A stretch of DNA of 64,000 nucleotides from Pontimicrobium sp. SW4 (GCF_039954625.1 NZ_CP157199.1:806001-870000), one strand, 5' to 3'; counted from the first letter of the stretch, positions 53,323 through 63,142 are shown. The notes: generated from the sequence alone by a model not told the origin. Made by a program: numbers and translations.

Positions 53323-54612
53323 TTATTGACCTTTATATTTATTACTGTAACGTTTCCATAGTTCGGTTTGATGCGTTTCTAAACTAATAGCACGACCATC
53401 AATAAAAGCATGAGTTAATTGGTTACCTCTCATATCTAAGGCATCTCCCTCACTAATAAAAAGTGTAGCATTTTTACCAACTTCTATCGTTCCTAATAGG
53501 TTGTCAATTCCTAGAATTTTAGCAATATTTGATGTAATTAGTTTTAAGGCATCTTCTTTATTCATTCCTTGTCCTACAACTTGTCCTGCGTAAAAAGGTA
53601 AGTTACGTGTTTGGAAGTTAGAGTTATTTCCTGTATGAATACCAACTAAAACACCAGCATCAGCTAATAATTTAGGATTTTTATAAGGCAAATCATAATC
53701 ATGATCTTCCGTAGCTGGTAAACTATGCGTATGGTCTATTAACACAGGAATATTATTACTTTTTAATAATCCAGTAACTGCATGAGCTTGATATCCACCT
53801 ACAACAACCATTTTCATTCCGTTTTCAACAGCAAAATTAACAGCATCAATAATTCCTTTTTCATCATCAACATGAACATAAAGCTTTTGAGAACCATCAA
53901 ATAATCCTTTCATTGCCTCAAAAGGCAAATTCTTAGTAGTACGTTTTCCTTTTAAATAAGCTTTACTTTCTTTAACAAAATTTGCAATATCATTTACTTG
54001 TGCGCTATAGTTACTATTTGGTCTTAATCCTGGAGGCTCACCTAACCACCAACGACCTCTAGAAAAACTACTTGGCCAATTAAGATGAACACCATCATCA
54101 GCTTTAATAGCAGCGTCTTCCCAATTCCATCCATCTAATTGCATGATAGAAGAAGTTCCTGAAATTCGTCCTCCATTAGGTGATACTTGTGCTGTTAGTA
54201 TCCCATTTGGACGCATAGATTCTACTACTTTAGATTCAGCATTGTATGCAATTAAGCTACGTACATGAGGAATCATACTTCCCATTTCAACTTGGTCGTT
54301 ACTTGCGTTTACAGCATCGACTTCAACGAGTCCTAAACTCGTATTCGCACCTATAAAACCTGGATATAAATGTTTTCCTGAGGCATCAATAACTTTACCT
54401 TTAGAACTAGTGCTTTGTGCGTTTCCAACTGCTTGAATTTTACCGTTTTCAAAAACAACAATAGCATTTTCAATAACTGTTCCGTTACCAACATGAACTG
54501 TTGCTCCTGTAATTGTAATGGCTTGTATCTGCTTATTAGCAGGAGTTTGTTGTGCAAAAGTTAGCGAACAACATAACATTAAAACCGAGTATATATATAT
54601 AATTTTTTTCAT
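53323..54612 (-). CDS. Amidohydrolase-family protein, metal site degenerate (secreted)
   Basis: 429 residues, signal peptide ending 'SLTFAQ'. It has the composite-domain and barrel pattern of amidohydrolases ('AIVVFENGKIQAVGNAQ', 'VIDASGKHLYPGFIGANTSLG', 'NIAKILGIDNLLGTIEVGKNATLFISEG'). However, where active members have P-G-x-I-D-x-H-x-H, this protein reads 'GFIGANTSLG', with no HxH pair, and the usual final Asp region reads 'GIHTGNNSN'. So it may not be a hydrolase, or may use other ligands. It starts 13 bases after the stop of a related larger gene, so the two form an operon that ends at the terminator 53276. Probably periplasmic. Confidence 0.85.
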   Translation of the reverse strand: MKKIIYIYSVLMLCCSLTFAQQTPANKQIQAITITGATVHVGNGTVIENAIVVFENGKIQAVGNAQSTSSKGKVIDASGKHLYPGFIGANTSLGLVEVDAVNASNDQVEMGSMIPHVRSLIAYNAESKVVESMRPNGILTAQVSPNGGRISGTSSIMQLDGWNWEDAAIKADDGVHLNWPSSFSRGRWWLGEPPGLRPNSNYSAQVNDIANFVKESKAYLKGKRTTKNLPFEAMKGLFDGSQKLYVHVDDEKGIIDAVNFAVENGMKMVVVGGYQAHAVTGLLKSNNIPVLIDHTHSLPATEDHDYDLPYKNPKLLADAGVLVGIHTGNNSNFQTRNLPFYAGQVVGQGMNKEDALKLITSNIAKILGIDNLLGTIEVGKNATLFISEGDALDMRGNQLTHAFIDGRAISLETHQTELWKRYSNKYKGQ

Positions 54613-54625
54613 AATTTCTTAGTTT

Positions 54626-57592
54626 TTAGTCCATTGAATCACAATGAAGCAGTTGCTTTTCTTTTACTTTTATTGGCTGCGTTTTCATGCCTTTATTTTT
54701 CTCTTGCATCATCATAGACATTAATTCACTACGTTCTTGTTTAATTTTTAAACGCATTTGTTTGTCTTTTTCAATGTCAAAATAGGTAACACCTTCAATC
54801 ATGGTTTTTTCAGCTTTCGCGTATACAGATAATGGATTGTCACTCCATAATACAACATCTGCATCTTTGCCAACTTTAATACTACCTACACGATTATCTA
54901 TATGCAATAATTTAGCTGGATTTAGTGTTACCATTTTCCAAGCTTCCTCTTCACTAACACCACCATATTTTACTGTTTTTGCAGCTTCTTGGTTTAAGCG
55001 TCTAGACATTTCTCCATCATCACTATTAATAGCCGTAGTAATGCCTACATTATGCATAATAGATGCATTATATGGAATGGCATCATTTACCTCATATTTG
55101 TAAGCCCACCAATCGCTAAATGTTGAAGCGCCAACACCATGTTCTTTCATTATGTCAGCTACTTTATAACCTTCTAGTATGTGTGTAAATGTGTTCATTT
55201 TGAAACCAAATCTTTCAGCTACTTTCATCATCATGTTAATTTCCGTTTGAACATATGAGTGACAACTAATAAAGCGATCACCATTTAGTATTTCAACTAA
55301 AGTTTCCATTTCAATATCCTTTCTATAAGGTTGTCCACTTTTCTTTTTGGCTTCGTATTCTTTAGCTCTAGTGAAATTGTCAACAAAGAGTTGTTCAACT
55401 CCCATTCTGGTTCTTGGAAAACGTGTTCCGCTTTGTGAACGCGATTGTTTTACGTTTTCTCCAAGAGCGAATTTTATAAACTTAGGTGCGTTTTTATTAA
55501 TAAGGTTGTCGGCAGATTCACCCCATTTTAATTTTATGATGGCTGATCGTCCTCCAATTGGATTTGCTGAACCATGCAAAATTTGAGCAGAAGTAACACC
55601 ACCTGCAAGATTTCGGTATATACTAATATCTTCAGGATCTATAACATCTTCTATAGATACTTCAGCTGATGAGTTATGACCACCTTCATTAATACTTGTA
55701 GCAGCAATATGTGTGTGTTCATCAATAATTCCAGCGGTTAAATGTTTTCCTGTTCCGTCAACAACTTTAGCATTACGATCGCTTAAGTTATTCCCGACTT
55801 TAGCAATTTTCCCATCTTTAATTAAAACATCTGTGTTTTTAAGAATACCATCAGATTCGTTTGTCCAAACGGTTACATTTTTAAATAAGGTGGTTTCTTG
55901 TTTTGGTAATTCAGAAACACCATAAGCACCATTTGGATAGGTAATAGGCATTATTTTAACATCTTTAGATTTATCACCTCGATTACCCATATCACTTTTT
56001 TTATCAGCATCTTCACTTGATGCTTTATTGGCAATTACATATACAGTATTCCCATTTGGGTCAATAAGTTTTCCATTTAGGTTATCTCCTTGATTTACTC
56101 TTGAAGTGAACCTCATAAACTCTTGCTGAGTTGTATCAGCGCTAGTGAATGTTAGATTTATCCAATTATCTTTATAGGATATTTTTGAGCCTAATTGTTT
56201 GCCATCGCTTTTCACATCAGTTTTAGGCTTGCTAGATGAACCAGAAATCGAGATGTCATAAGTTTTTCCAGCAACGGTAAATGAGTAGTCACCATCAATA
56301 TCCTTAATAGTCATATCGTTAATCACATTCTTATCACCTTTAACCCAATTTTCGTAAATTTTTGTGCCCTTATCAAACATTTCACCAGATGTAATTAGAA
56401 AATTAGCATAAACACCATTTTTTAAAGAACCAATTTTGTTTGATTGCCCTAAAATTTGCGCAGGAACTGTTGTTAATGCTTCCAAAGCTTTGGTTTTATC
56501 TAACCCATATTCAATAGCTTTCATTAAGTTAGCATTAAGCATATCTGGAGATTTTAACCCATCGGTTGTAAAGGTGAATTTTATACCATTACTAGCCAAT
56601 GCTTTTGGATTGGATGGTCTTTGATTCCATTCTCGCATTGCAGATATTTCTAAAACGCTAGCAGCAAAAGAGTCTTCTACATCATAGGCATTAGGAAAAT
56701 TTAAGGGTAGAATATAAGCCGCATTTGTAGCTTTAATATCTTTGATATTTTCATATTCATCACCTCCTCCTAAAATAACATATTGAGTGCCAAACTCATC
56801 ACCAATTTTATCAACACGTAGCGCATTAATTTTACTACCAGCTGCAATTATTTTAACTAAATTTTTGTTGTTATTAAATGCTTCTAAAGAGCGATCCTTA
56901 ATTGAAATACCTCCTTTAGCATACCAATCTGCATCATGATGTACTTGTCTAATTAGTGCAAAAGTTCCCATTATGGAACTTGGATAGGATTGCGCAGATT
57001 TCACACTTTTATTCAGTGAAATATAATCTGCTGACCTATCATCTAATATGCGCTCACCATCTCCACCTTCACTTGTAAGTGCTACTAAAGCTCCAGTTCC
57101 TCTCATAATACCATCCTGTAAATGTGTATTTACAACACCAAAACCTGCTTTTCGTAAAGCCGATGCTGTTTTAGAGTCGTACTTAAAATGGTCAACTGCA
57201 TTTTGTTCTGGTCGAATGTGATCATTCCAATAAAATCCTTCTCTATTTGCATCATATCGACTACCAGCGCCTCCTTGGCGTTTTGGTTTTTCTACTCCAA
57301 AATCAGAATAGATGTCAATAAATGAAGGATAAATACTTTTTCCTGAAACATCAATTACTACAGCATTTGCAGGAATGTTTACTGTGGTTCCAGTCGCCAC
57401 TACTTTACCATCATGGATAAGTAATGTGCCTTTGTCAATTACTTGTGTTGGCGTGACATAAATTTTAGCATTTGTAAATGCTGTATAATTTGTGTTTACT
57501 GATTTTACGCCATCGTTTTTTGGAACATGCTCTTGAGCAACAAGCGAAATTGTGCACAAAAGCATCATTAAAATAAGATACTTTTTATTCAT
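54626..57592 (-). CDS. Large amidohydrolase-family protein with two barrel modules (secreted)
   Basis: 988 residues with signal peptide 'MNKKYLILMMLLCTISLVAQ'. The N-terminal module (about 30-430) is amidohydrolase-like but lacks the HxH pair ('SIYPSFIDIYSDFG'). A middle beta region (about 440-560) links to a second module (about 575-955) with the pair His626/His628 in 'LTAGIIDEHTHIAATS', 'CHSYVQTE', 'TFTHILEGYK' and 'AINSDDGEMSRRL', so only this half looks active. It ends in a charged helical tail. Probably periplasmic. It is the first gene of a two-gene operon with another degenerate homologue. The substrate is unknown. Confidence 0.88.
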   Translation of the reverse strand: MNKKYLILMMLLCTISLVAQEHVPKNDGVKSVNTNYTAFTNAKIYVTPTQVIDKGTLLIHDGKVVATGTTVNIPANAVVIDVSGKSIYPSFIDIYSDFGVEKPKRQGGAGSRYDANREGFYWNDHIRPEQNAVDHFKYDSKTASALRKAGFGVVNTHLQDGIMRGTGALVALTSEGGDGERILDDRSADYISLNKSVKSAQSYPSSIMGTFALIRQVHHDADWYAKGGISIKDRSLEAFNNNKNLVKIIAAGSKINALRVDKIGDEFGTQYVILGGGDEYENIKDIKATNAAYILPLNFPNAYDVEDSFAASVLEISAMREWNQRPSNPKALASNGIKFTFTTDGLKSPDMLNANLMKAIEYGLDKTKALEALTTVPAQILGQSNKIGSLKNGVYANFLITSGEMFDKGTKIYENWVKGDKNVINDMTIKDIDGDYSFTVAGKTYDISISGSSSKPKTDVKSDGKQLGSKISYKDNWINLTFTSADTTQQEFMRFTSRVNQGDNLNGKLIDPNGNTVYVIANKASSEDADKKSDMGNRGDKSKDVKIMPITYPNGAYGVSELPKQETTLFKNVTVWTNESDGILKNTDVLIKDGKIAKVGNNLSDRNAKVVDGTGKHLTAGIIDEHTHIAATSINEGGHNSSAEVSIEDVIDPEDISIYRNLAGGVTSAQILHGSANPIGGRSAIIKLKWGESADNLINKNAPKFIKFALGENVKQSRSQSGTRFPRTRMGVEQLFVDNFTRAKEYEAKKKSGQPYRKDIEMETLVEILNGDRFISCHSYVQTEINMMMKVAERFGFKMNTFTHILEGYKVADIMKEHGVGASTFSDWWAYKYEVNDAIPYNASIMHNVGITTAINSDDGEMSRRLNQEAAKTVKYGGVSEEEAWKMVTLNPAKLLHIDNRVGSIKVGKDADVVLWSDNPLSVYAKAEKTMIEGVTYFDIEKDKQMRLKIKQERSELMSMMMQEKNKGMKTQPIKVKEKQLLHCDSMD

Positions 57593-57673
57593 ATTTTGGT
57601 TGGTAATAAATTAGAACTATAAATATAACGATTGTAGAAGAAGTAATGTAATGTTAAGATTTTTTTAACGTTT

Positions 57674-58741
57674 TTAAAGTGGTTTATTTTTAAAATAATT
57701 TACCAATAATGCTACAACATAACTATAACTTTCCATTCCTTTATCTTGGTTGTTGACTTTTAAAAAGTTACCGTAAATTACTTCAAAAACGGGTTCTAGT
57801 GGATTTTCATAAGCACTCCAAAAATTATAAGATTCTTGGTAATTTAGTAAAATGCCCTTATTTATTTTAGACTTTAAAACCTCATAAACTTCTTTATCTC
57901 TTCTGTAGACTTCATTTAAACATTGATTTAAAGCAGAAACATATCCTGAATATTTAAAATAGATATCTGGGTTATTCATTGTAGCTAAATAGCCAATAAA
58001 ACTGGTTTCATTTTCGGCTGCATACCCCAATTGATGAGCTTGCTCATGACAAGCTGTTGCTGGATATTGGTATAAAGGAATTAAGCCATCTATTTGAGCC
58101 TCATTTGTAAACGGATTTAAGTAACCACTAAATCCCATATAGGTAAGTGGTAAACTATAAATGGATTGCTTAACGCTTTTGGCTTGATAATTAAACATAA
58201 GATGTTTTTTGCCTAAAGCTTTATAACCATTTAATGTTCCATTAAATAATTCTTTTTTGCTATATGGAATAGTTACTTTAATTGAATCATTATTTGTGAT
58301 AGATTTTTGGATAGCATTAGACTTCTCTATAAAAGCTTCTGTTACCTGTATTAATTCTTCAGTAGTATATTTGTAATCTATGTTAAGTGATTTATAAACA
58401 GGAAGTCGGTAATAGTTAAGTCCCCAAAACATATAAAAAGCAAAATATCCAATTGAAATAGCTGAAAACAGATCAATTAACCAGTTTTTTGTATCTAATC
58501 TTATACGTTTTCTATTTATTACTAACCACCTTAGTATATATATTCCTGCTATGGTATAAATTATATCACCAATTGAAAAAGGAATCCAACCAAAAGCATA
58601 TCTCAATATTTTTGAAGTTAATTGATATAAGCCATTACTATAATAAGTTTCAATAAATTCAGGATAGTTGGCTAATATCTTAATAATGAAGTATTGCGGT
58701 ATAATACTTAAGGCTATTATTAGTTTTTTCTTGTTCAGCAT
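57674..58741 (-). CDS. DUF3810 family membrane protein with HExxH motif
   Basis: 355 residues. Three membrane helices near the N-terminus (about 5-25, 50-75 and 90-110), then an extracytoplasmic domain with 'PATACHEQAHQLGYAAENETSF': His232, Glu233, His236 and a downstream Glu as in gluzincin metalloproteases. DUF3810 has no known function, but this motif predicts a zinc peptidase. No other peptidase domain is present. The gene is monocistronic, with a leaderless promoter at 58746, and is divergent from pepD. Confidence 0.88.
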   Translation of the reverse strand: MLNKKKLIIALSIIPQYFIIKILANYPEFIETYYSNGLYQLTSKILRYAFGWIPFSIGDIIYTIAGIYILRWLVINRKRIRLDTKNWLIDLFSAISIGYFAFYMFWGLNYYRLPVYKSLNIDYKYTTEELIQVTEAFIEKSNAIQKSITNNDSIKVTIPYSKKELFNGTLNGYKALGKKHLMFNYQAKSVKQSIYSLPLTYMGFSGYLNPFTNEAQIDGLIPLYQYPATACHEQAHQLGYAAENETSFIGYLATMNNPDIYFKYSGYVSALNQCLNEVYRRDKEVYEVLKSKINKGILLNYQESYNFWSAYENPLEPVFEVIYGNFLKVNNQDKGMESYSYVVALLVNYFKNKPL

Positions 58742-58745
58742 TATT

Positions 58746-58753
58746 CAAAAGTA
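58746..58753 (-). promoter_or_regulatory. -7 element 4 bases before ATG (leaderless)
   Basis: On the minus strand TACTTTTG is followed by four bases and the ATG of the DUF3810 gene (58741). The divergent pepD promoter lies at 58762-58791. Confidence 0.65.
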
Positions 58754-58761
58754 CATAATAG

Positions 58762-58791
58762 TTTGATAATTACTTTACTTATTTACCTTTG
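58762..58791 (+). promoter_or_regulatory. Bacteroidota promoter for pepD
   Basis: TTTG at 58762-58765, an 18-base spacer and TACCTTTG at 58784-58791, 22 bases before the pepD ATG. Confidence 0.7.
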
Positions 58792-58813
58792 TAAAACATA
58801 AATAATACGTTAA

Positions 58814-60274
58814 ATGAATTCAGAAATAAGAAATCTAGAACCAAGAGTACTATGGAATAAGTTTGCCGACCTAAATGCAGTTCCAAGACCATCTAAAAAA
58901 GAAGAAAGAGTCATTGCTTTTATGATGGAGTTTGGAAATGATTTAGGACTTGAAACTATAAAAGATACCGTTGGTAATGTTATTATTAAAAAACCTTCTA
59001 CTCCTGGAATGGAAGATAGAAAGATGATTGTAATACAGTCGCATTTAGATATGGTACATCAAAAAAATGCAGATACTAATTTCGATTTCAATACACAAGG
59101 TATTGAAATGTATATTGATGGAGATTGGGTAAAAGCAAAAGGCACGACTTTAGGAGCTGATAATGGTTTAGGAGTCGCAACTATTATGGCAATATTAGAA
59201 AGTAAAACCATTGAACATCCAGCTATTGAAGCTTTATTTACTATTGACGAAGAAACAGGAATGACTGGTGCAATGGGTTTAAAAGGTGATATTTTAGAAG
59301 GTGATATTCTATTGAATTTAGACACCGAAGAAGATGACGAAATTGGTGTTGGTTGCGCAGGTGGAATAGATGTTACTGCTACACGAACTTATAAAGAAGA
59401 GCCTATTCCTGAAGGGAAAAAAGGATATAAAATTACAGTAAAAGGGTTACAAGGGGGTCATTCAGGAATGCAAATTCACGAAGGTTTGGGTAATTCTAAT
59501 AAAATATTAAATAGACTTCTTTTTGATGGGTTTGAAAATTTTGGACTATGTATTAATGAAATTGATGGAGGAAGTTTAAGAAACGCTATTCCTAGAGAAA
59601 GTTTTGCTAATGTTGTTATAGATTCGGTTCATGAAAATGCTTTTGAATATGAAATGAAGCAATTATCAGAAATTATCTCTAATGAGTTAAAAACTATGGA
59701 GCCTAATTTAGAAATTATTGTTTCAAAAGTAGAGCTTCCAAATAAAATGATGGAATTAGGTGTTCAAGAAGGCTTAACAAAAGCTCTTTATGCAGCACAT
59801 AATGGTGTTTATAGAATGAGTGCAGATATACCAGAATTGGTTGAAACATCTAATAATATAGCAAGAGTTATTGTAAAAGACGGACAAATTAAAATAGGTT
59901 GTTTAACACGCTCGTCGGTTGAGTCTTCAAAAATGGATTTGGCTAATATGCTTCGTGCTACTTTTGAGTTAATTGGTTGCAATGTAGAGTTTTCGGGAAG
60001 CTATCCTGGTTGGACACCAAATATGGATTCCTCAATTTTAAATGTAATGCATAAATTATATGTTCAACTTAACGGAAGCGAGCCACATGTTGCTGCTTGT
60101 CATGCAGGATTAGAATGTGGTATCTTGGGGACTAATTATCCAGATATGGAAATGATAAGTTTTGGGCCTAATATAAAAGGGGCTCACTCACCAGATGAAA
60201 GAGCTCAAATCTCATCAGTTCAAAAGTATTGGAAGTTTGTGTTAGAGATACTGAAAAGCATTCCTAAGAAGTAA
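58814..60274 (+). CDS. pepD: Aminoacyl-histidine dipeptidase (beta-Ala-His dipeptidase)
   Basis: 486 residues, M20C family, usual length. Motifs: 'IQSHLDMVHQKN', 'TLGADNGLGVATIMA', 'FTIDEETGMTGAMGL', 'LNLDTEEDDEIGVGCAGG' and 'VAACHAGLECGIL'. It cleaves Xaa-His dipeptides such as carnosine in the cytoplasm. It begins divergently from the DUF3810 gene and ends in a terminator at 60277. It supports the peptide-using lifestyle suggested by PepT and the secreted M43 protease. Confidence 0.94.
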   Translation: MNSEIRNLEPRVLWNKFADLNAVPRPSKKEERVIAFMMEFGNDLGLETIKDTVGNVIIKKPSTPGMEDRKMIVIQSHLDMVHQKNADTNFDFNTQGIEMYIDGDWVKAKGTTLGADNGLGVATIMAILESKTIEHPAIEALFTIDEETGMTGAMGLKGDILEGDILLNLDTEEDDEIGVGCAGGIDVTATRTYKEEPIPEGKKGYKITVKGLQGGHSGMQIHEGLGNSNKILNRLLFDGFENFGLCINEIDGGSLRNAIPRESFANVVIDSVHENAFEYEMKQLSEIISNELKTMEPNLEIIVSKVELPNKMMELGVQEGLTKALYAAHNGVYRMSADIPELVETSNNIARVIVKDGQIKIGCLTRSSVESSKMDLANMLRATFELIGCNVEFSGSYPGWTPNMDSSILNVMHKLYVQLNGSEPHVAACHAGLECGILGTNYPDMEMISFGPNIKGAHSPDERAQISSVQKYWKFVLEILKSIPKK

Positions 60275-60276
60275 AT

Positions 60277-60307
60277 AAAAAAGGCAGCTTAAAAGCTGCC
60301 TTTTTTA
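60277..60307. terminator. Bidirectional Rho-independent terminator
   Basis: GGCAGCTT / AAGCTGCC stem with A run before and T run after, between pepD and the convergent PPIase gene. Confidence 0.85.
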
Positions 60308-60323
60308 TTTTATGAAAGATATA

Positions 60324-61496
60324 CTATTTAGTTATTTCTACCATTTCAATAAAAAACACTAAATCTGTATTTGGTTCAACTGGTGGTCTGCCATTTTCTC
60401 CCCAAGCCAAATGAGATGGGATGTATAAATACATTTTATCACCAACATTCATATTTGCTAAACCTTCGTTAAATCCAGCAATGTTTCTTGCATTTGGACT
60501 TACTTGAGTTGGCATTGGTGTGTAACCTTTTTGTTGGTCTCTCATTTCGTTATAGTGGCCAAATTTTTCGGCTACTTCTTTTATATTTGAATCTAGTAAT
60601 CTGCCATCTGTAAAATAACCTTCATACCAAACTTTTACTTTTGCTCCTTGTTTTGGCTTTTCACCAGTACCTTTTTTGACTAAGTAAGTCATTAGTCCAG
60701 AAGGCAATGTTTTAGCTTTGCTTTTATAGTCATTTAGTGTTGGTAATAGCTCTTTAGCTGCTGCTAAATTCTTTTCTTCTCTTTTTCTTTGAGCTTCATC
60801 GGCTTCCAATTGTGCGCTATTAGCTTTTTCTTTTGCACGCTCAGCAAGTTTAGGTAATTCAGTTTCCCAAGTTTTAATAGCGTCAAAATTGCGAGCTTCA
60901 AAACCTTGTCTAATAATATTCATTTCTTGAATTACTATATCTTCAATTGGTTTGTTTCGTTCAGCAACCTTTACATTAGAAATTGAATCTTGTATGTCTA
61001 GTCCTAAAACTAATTCACCAAAAACAGTATGAATGTTATCTAACCAAGGAGTTGGTTTTTCGGTAATAAAAAACTGACTTCCATTGGTTCCTGGACCACC
61101 ATTTGCCATTGATAAAATACCTGGTTTATCATGCTTCAAAGTATCATCAAATTCATCACCAAAGCGGTATCCTGGGTTTCCAGTACCTGTTCCAAGAGGA
61201 TCACCACCTTGAATCATGAAATCATTCATAACACGATGGAAGATTAATCCATTGTAATATTTCTTCCCTTTGTATATACTGTCAACCATTGGATGATTGC
61301 CTTCGGCTAACGCTACAAAATTAGCAACAGTTACAGGTGTTTTATCATAATATAGTTTGGCTACCATGGTGCCTTTATTGGTCACTATTTCAGCAAATAA
61401 GCCATCTCCTAAATCTGGATACTTCTCATCGCATGAGAATAATAGTGTACATATTGCTAAAGCAAAAATTTTCATTGAGTGTTTAAAAATCTTCAT
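60324..61496 (-). CDS. Cyclophilin-FKBP fusion PPIase lipoprotein
   Basis: 390 residues. A lipoprotein signal ending in 'LLFSC' (Cys22; an alternative ATG at codon 8 is possible) places it in the periplasm or outer membrane. The cyclophilin domain (about 35-195) has 'FHRVMNDFMIQGGDPLGTGTG' and '[18 protein letters not shown]'. A long, charged helical linker (about 205-255) leads to an FKBP domain (about 260-390) with 'VKVWYEGYFTDGRLLDSN' and a sequence insertion. Same domain order as the cytoplasmic protein at 15577. It is the third gene of the nrnA-gldI-PPIase operon, two bases after gldI. It should help fold exported proteins. Confidence 0.9.
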   Translation of the reverse strand: MKIFKHSMKIFALAICTLLFSCDEKYPDLGDGLFAEIVTNKGTMVAKLYYDKTPVTVANFVALAEGNHPMVDSIYKGKKYYNGLIFHRVMNDFMIQGGDPLGTGTGNPGYRFGDEFDDTLKHDKPGILSMANGGPGTNGSQFFITEKPTPWLDNIHTVFGELVLGLDIQDSISNVKVAERNKPIEDIVIQEMNIIRQGFEARNFDAIKTWETELPKLAERAKEKANSAQLEADEAQRKREEKNLAAAKELLPTLNDYKSKAKTLPSGLMTYLVKKGTGEKPKQGAKVKVWYEGYFTDGRLLDSNIKEVAEKFGHYNEMRDQQKGYTPMPTQVSPNARNIAGFNEGLANMNVGDKMYLYIPSHLAWGENGRPPVEPNTDLVFFIEMVEITK

Positions 61497-61498
61497 TG

Positions 61499-62044
61499 TT
61501 AATTAGTTTCTGTTTGTGTTATTGAGTTTATTGTTACATTACATATTAAAGGTACGCTTGTTCCTATTTTGTTAGTATCACCATAGTAGCCATAAGCTTT
61601 TTGAGATGGAAATAAAAAGGTAACTGTTTCACCAGCTTTCATAAGTTTTAACCCCTCTCTTAAACCAGAAAATAATTCTTCTTTATCCATGGTATAATCT
61701 CTAGGTTTTAATTCGTCTTCGGTATAAATAGAGTTTCCGTTTAAATCGGATACATTATATTTAAAATTAACTATATCACCAAACTCAGGAGTAATATCAT
61801 CTTCTTCAATTTTAGTATTGTAGCTATACCAAAACCCATTTTCAGATGCTATATATTCTGCGTTTTTATCTTTTCGGATAAGCTCTAGTATTCTGTTTCG
61901 TTCAGTTTCATTAAGTTTTTTGTTTCGTTCTACAGAAGCATCAATAAATGAGCCTGTTTTAACAGAAACCGGCCGCCTCGCTTCAGGCGATTTACATCCA
62001 AAAAAAAGAATGGATGTTAGGGTTAGAATTAGTAGTCTTTTCAT
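61499..62044 (-). CDS. gldI: Gliding motility-associated PPIase lipoprotein GldI
   Basis: 181 residues. Lipoprotein signal 'LILTLTSILFFGC' (Cys17), a helical N-terminal region (about 40-70, 'LNETERNRILELIRKDKNAEYIASENGFWYSYNTK'), and an FKBP domain (about 80-180, 'GDIVNFKYNVSDLNGNSIYTE', 'GLREGLKLMKAGETVTFLFPSQKAYGYYGDTNKIG'). GldI is needed for gliding in flavobacteria and is a PPIase of the T9SS/gliding apparatus. It overlaps nrnA by 4 bases. The domain layout and context support GldI rather than a general FkpA. Confidence 0.9.
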   Translation of the reverse strand: MKRLLILTLTSILFFGCKSPEARRPVSVKTGSFIDASVERNKKLNETERNRILELIRKDKNAEYIASENGFWYSYNTKIEEDDITPEFGDIVNFKYNVSDLNGNSIYTEDELKPRDYTMDKEELFSGLREGLKLMKAGETVTFLFPSQKAYGYYGDTNKIGTSVPLICNVTINSITQTETN

Positions 62045-63057
62045 GATTTGAGGTCATTTTTATAGATTGGTAAGATACTAATAAATTTTTCAATTGTTTT
62101 TTTAAGTGATAATTCGCTTCTTCCACCTGCTGCATTTATATGTCCTCCACCATTAAAATGTTCTCTTGCAAACATGTTTACATCAAAATGGTCTTTAGAT
62201 CGTAACGATATTTTTACAATACCTTCACTTTGATTTTCAATGAAAATAACAGCAAATTTTACGCCATTTAAGGATAAAGCATAATTAACAATACCCTCAG
62301 TATCTCCTTTTTTATAATCGAATAAATTTAGCTCTTTTTGAGATAAAGTAATATAAGCAGTATTAAAATCTGAAATCAATTTTAGGTTACTTAAAGCACG
62401 TCCTAATAACTGCAGTTTATTAAAACTATTTGTGTCATATACATTATTATGTATTTGAGCATTGTCTGCTCCATTATCTATAAGACTTGCAATTACACGA
62501 TGCGTCGTGCTTGTCGTAGACCTAAACCTAAAAGATCCAGTATCTGTCATTACTCCAGTATACAAGCAAGTACTAATATTAGCGTTAATAGCTTTAACAT
62601 CTTCAAGCATTTCTATAAAATGATAAATCATTTGAGATGTAGAGCACATAGTTACATCAGAGTAAATATACTGTGCATAATCATCAGGTTGCTGATGGTG
62701 ATCGATTAGAATTTTTATAGCTTCAGCATTTGCTAAAATGGTTTCCATATCGCCAGTTCTATGTAAGGCGTTAAAATCTAAAGTAAAAATAATATCAGCA
62801 TTCAAAATTAAGTCATCTGCTTTAGTTTTATCAGAATCATATTTTAAAACTAAGTCATCTCCAGGGAGCCATTTTAAGAAATCGGGATAATCATTAGGCG
62901 CAATGACTATAGCATTATGATTATATAGCTTTAAGTAATGATATAATCCAAGTGTTGAACCCATAGCATCCCCATCAGGATTTTTATGAGGGACAATCAC
63001 TATTTTTTTAGGTGATTTTAATAAAGCTTTTATTTTTGAAATCTCTGTTTTAGTCAT
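62041..63057 (-). CDS. nrnA: DHH-family phosphoesterase NrnA (oligoribonuclease / PAP phosphatase)
   Basis: 338 residues. DHH motifs: 'HKNPDGDAMGSTLG' (His24, Asp28, Asp30), 'TLDFNALHRTGD', and 'ILIDHHQQPDDYAQY' (Asp119-His-His121), plus the DHHA1 domain 'GGGHINAAGGRS'. It degrades short RNA fragments (nanoRNAs) and pAp in the cytoplasm. It is the first gene of the operon nrnA-gldI-PPIase. A TATCTTCG element (one mismatch to TAnnTTTG) lies six bases before the ATG, so its transcript may be nearly leaderless. Confidence 0.93.
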   Translation of the reverse strand: MTKTEISKIKALLKSPKKIVIVPHKNPDGDAMGSTLGLYHYLKLYNHNAIVIAPNDYPDFLKWLPGDDLVLKYDSDKTKADDLILNADIIFTLDFNALHRTGDMETILANAEAIKILIDHHQQPDDYAQYIYSDVTMCSTSQMIYHFIEMLEDVKAINANISTCLYTGVMTDTGSFRFRSTTSTTHRVIASLIDNGADNAQIHNNVYDTNSFNKLQLLGRALSNLKLISDFNTAYITLSQKELNLFDYKKGDTEGIVNYALSLNGVKFAVIFIENQSEGIVKISLRSKDHFDVNMFAREHFNGGGHINAAGGRSELSLKKTIEKFISILPIYKNDLKS

Positions 63058-63105
63058 AAGAAGCGAAGATACAATTTAATAACAAATCCTTTAAATGTAA
63101 TATAC

Positions 63106-63113
63106 TACTTTTG
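63106..63113 (+). promoter_or_regulatory. Bacteroidota -7 element for the PhoD-like gene
   Basis: TACTTTTG, a perfect TAnnTTTG match, 29 bases before the ATG at 63143. Confidence 0.6.
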
Positions 63114-63142
63114 TAAAAAATTAACCTTTTTTATAATTACTC

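Noticed and set aside
54801-55103. 100-codon plus-strand ORF inside the large amidohydrolase
   Set aside because: Antisense shadow of a well-supported coding sequence with clear domain motifs.
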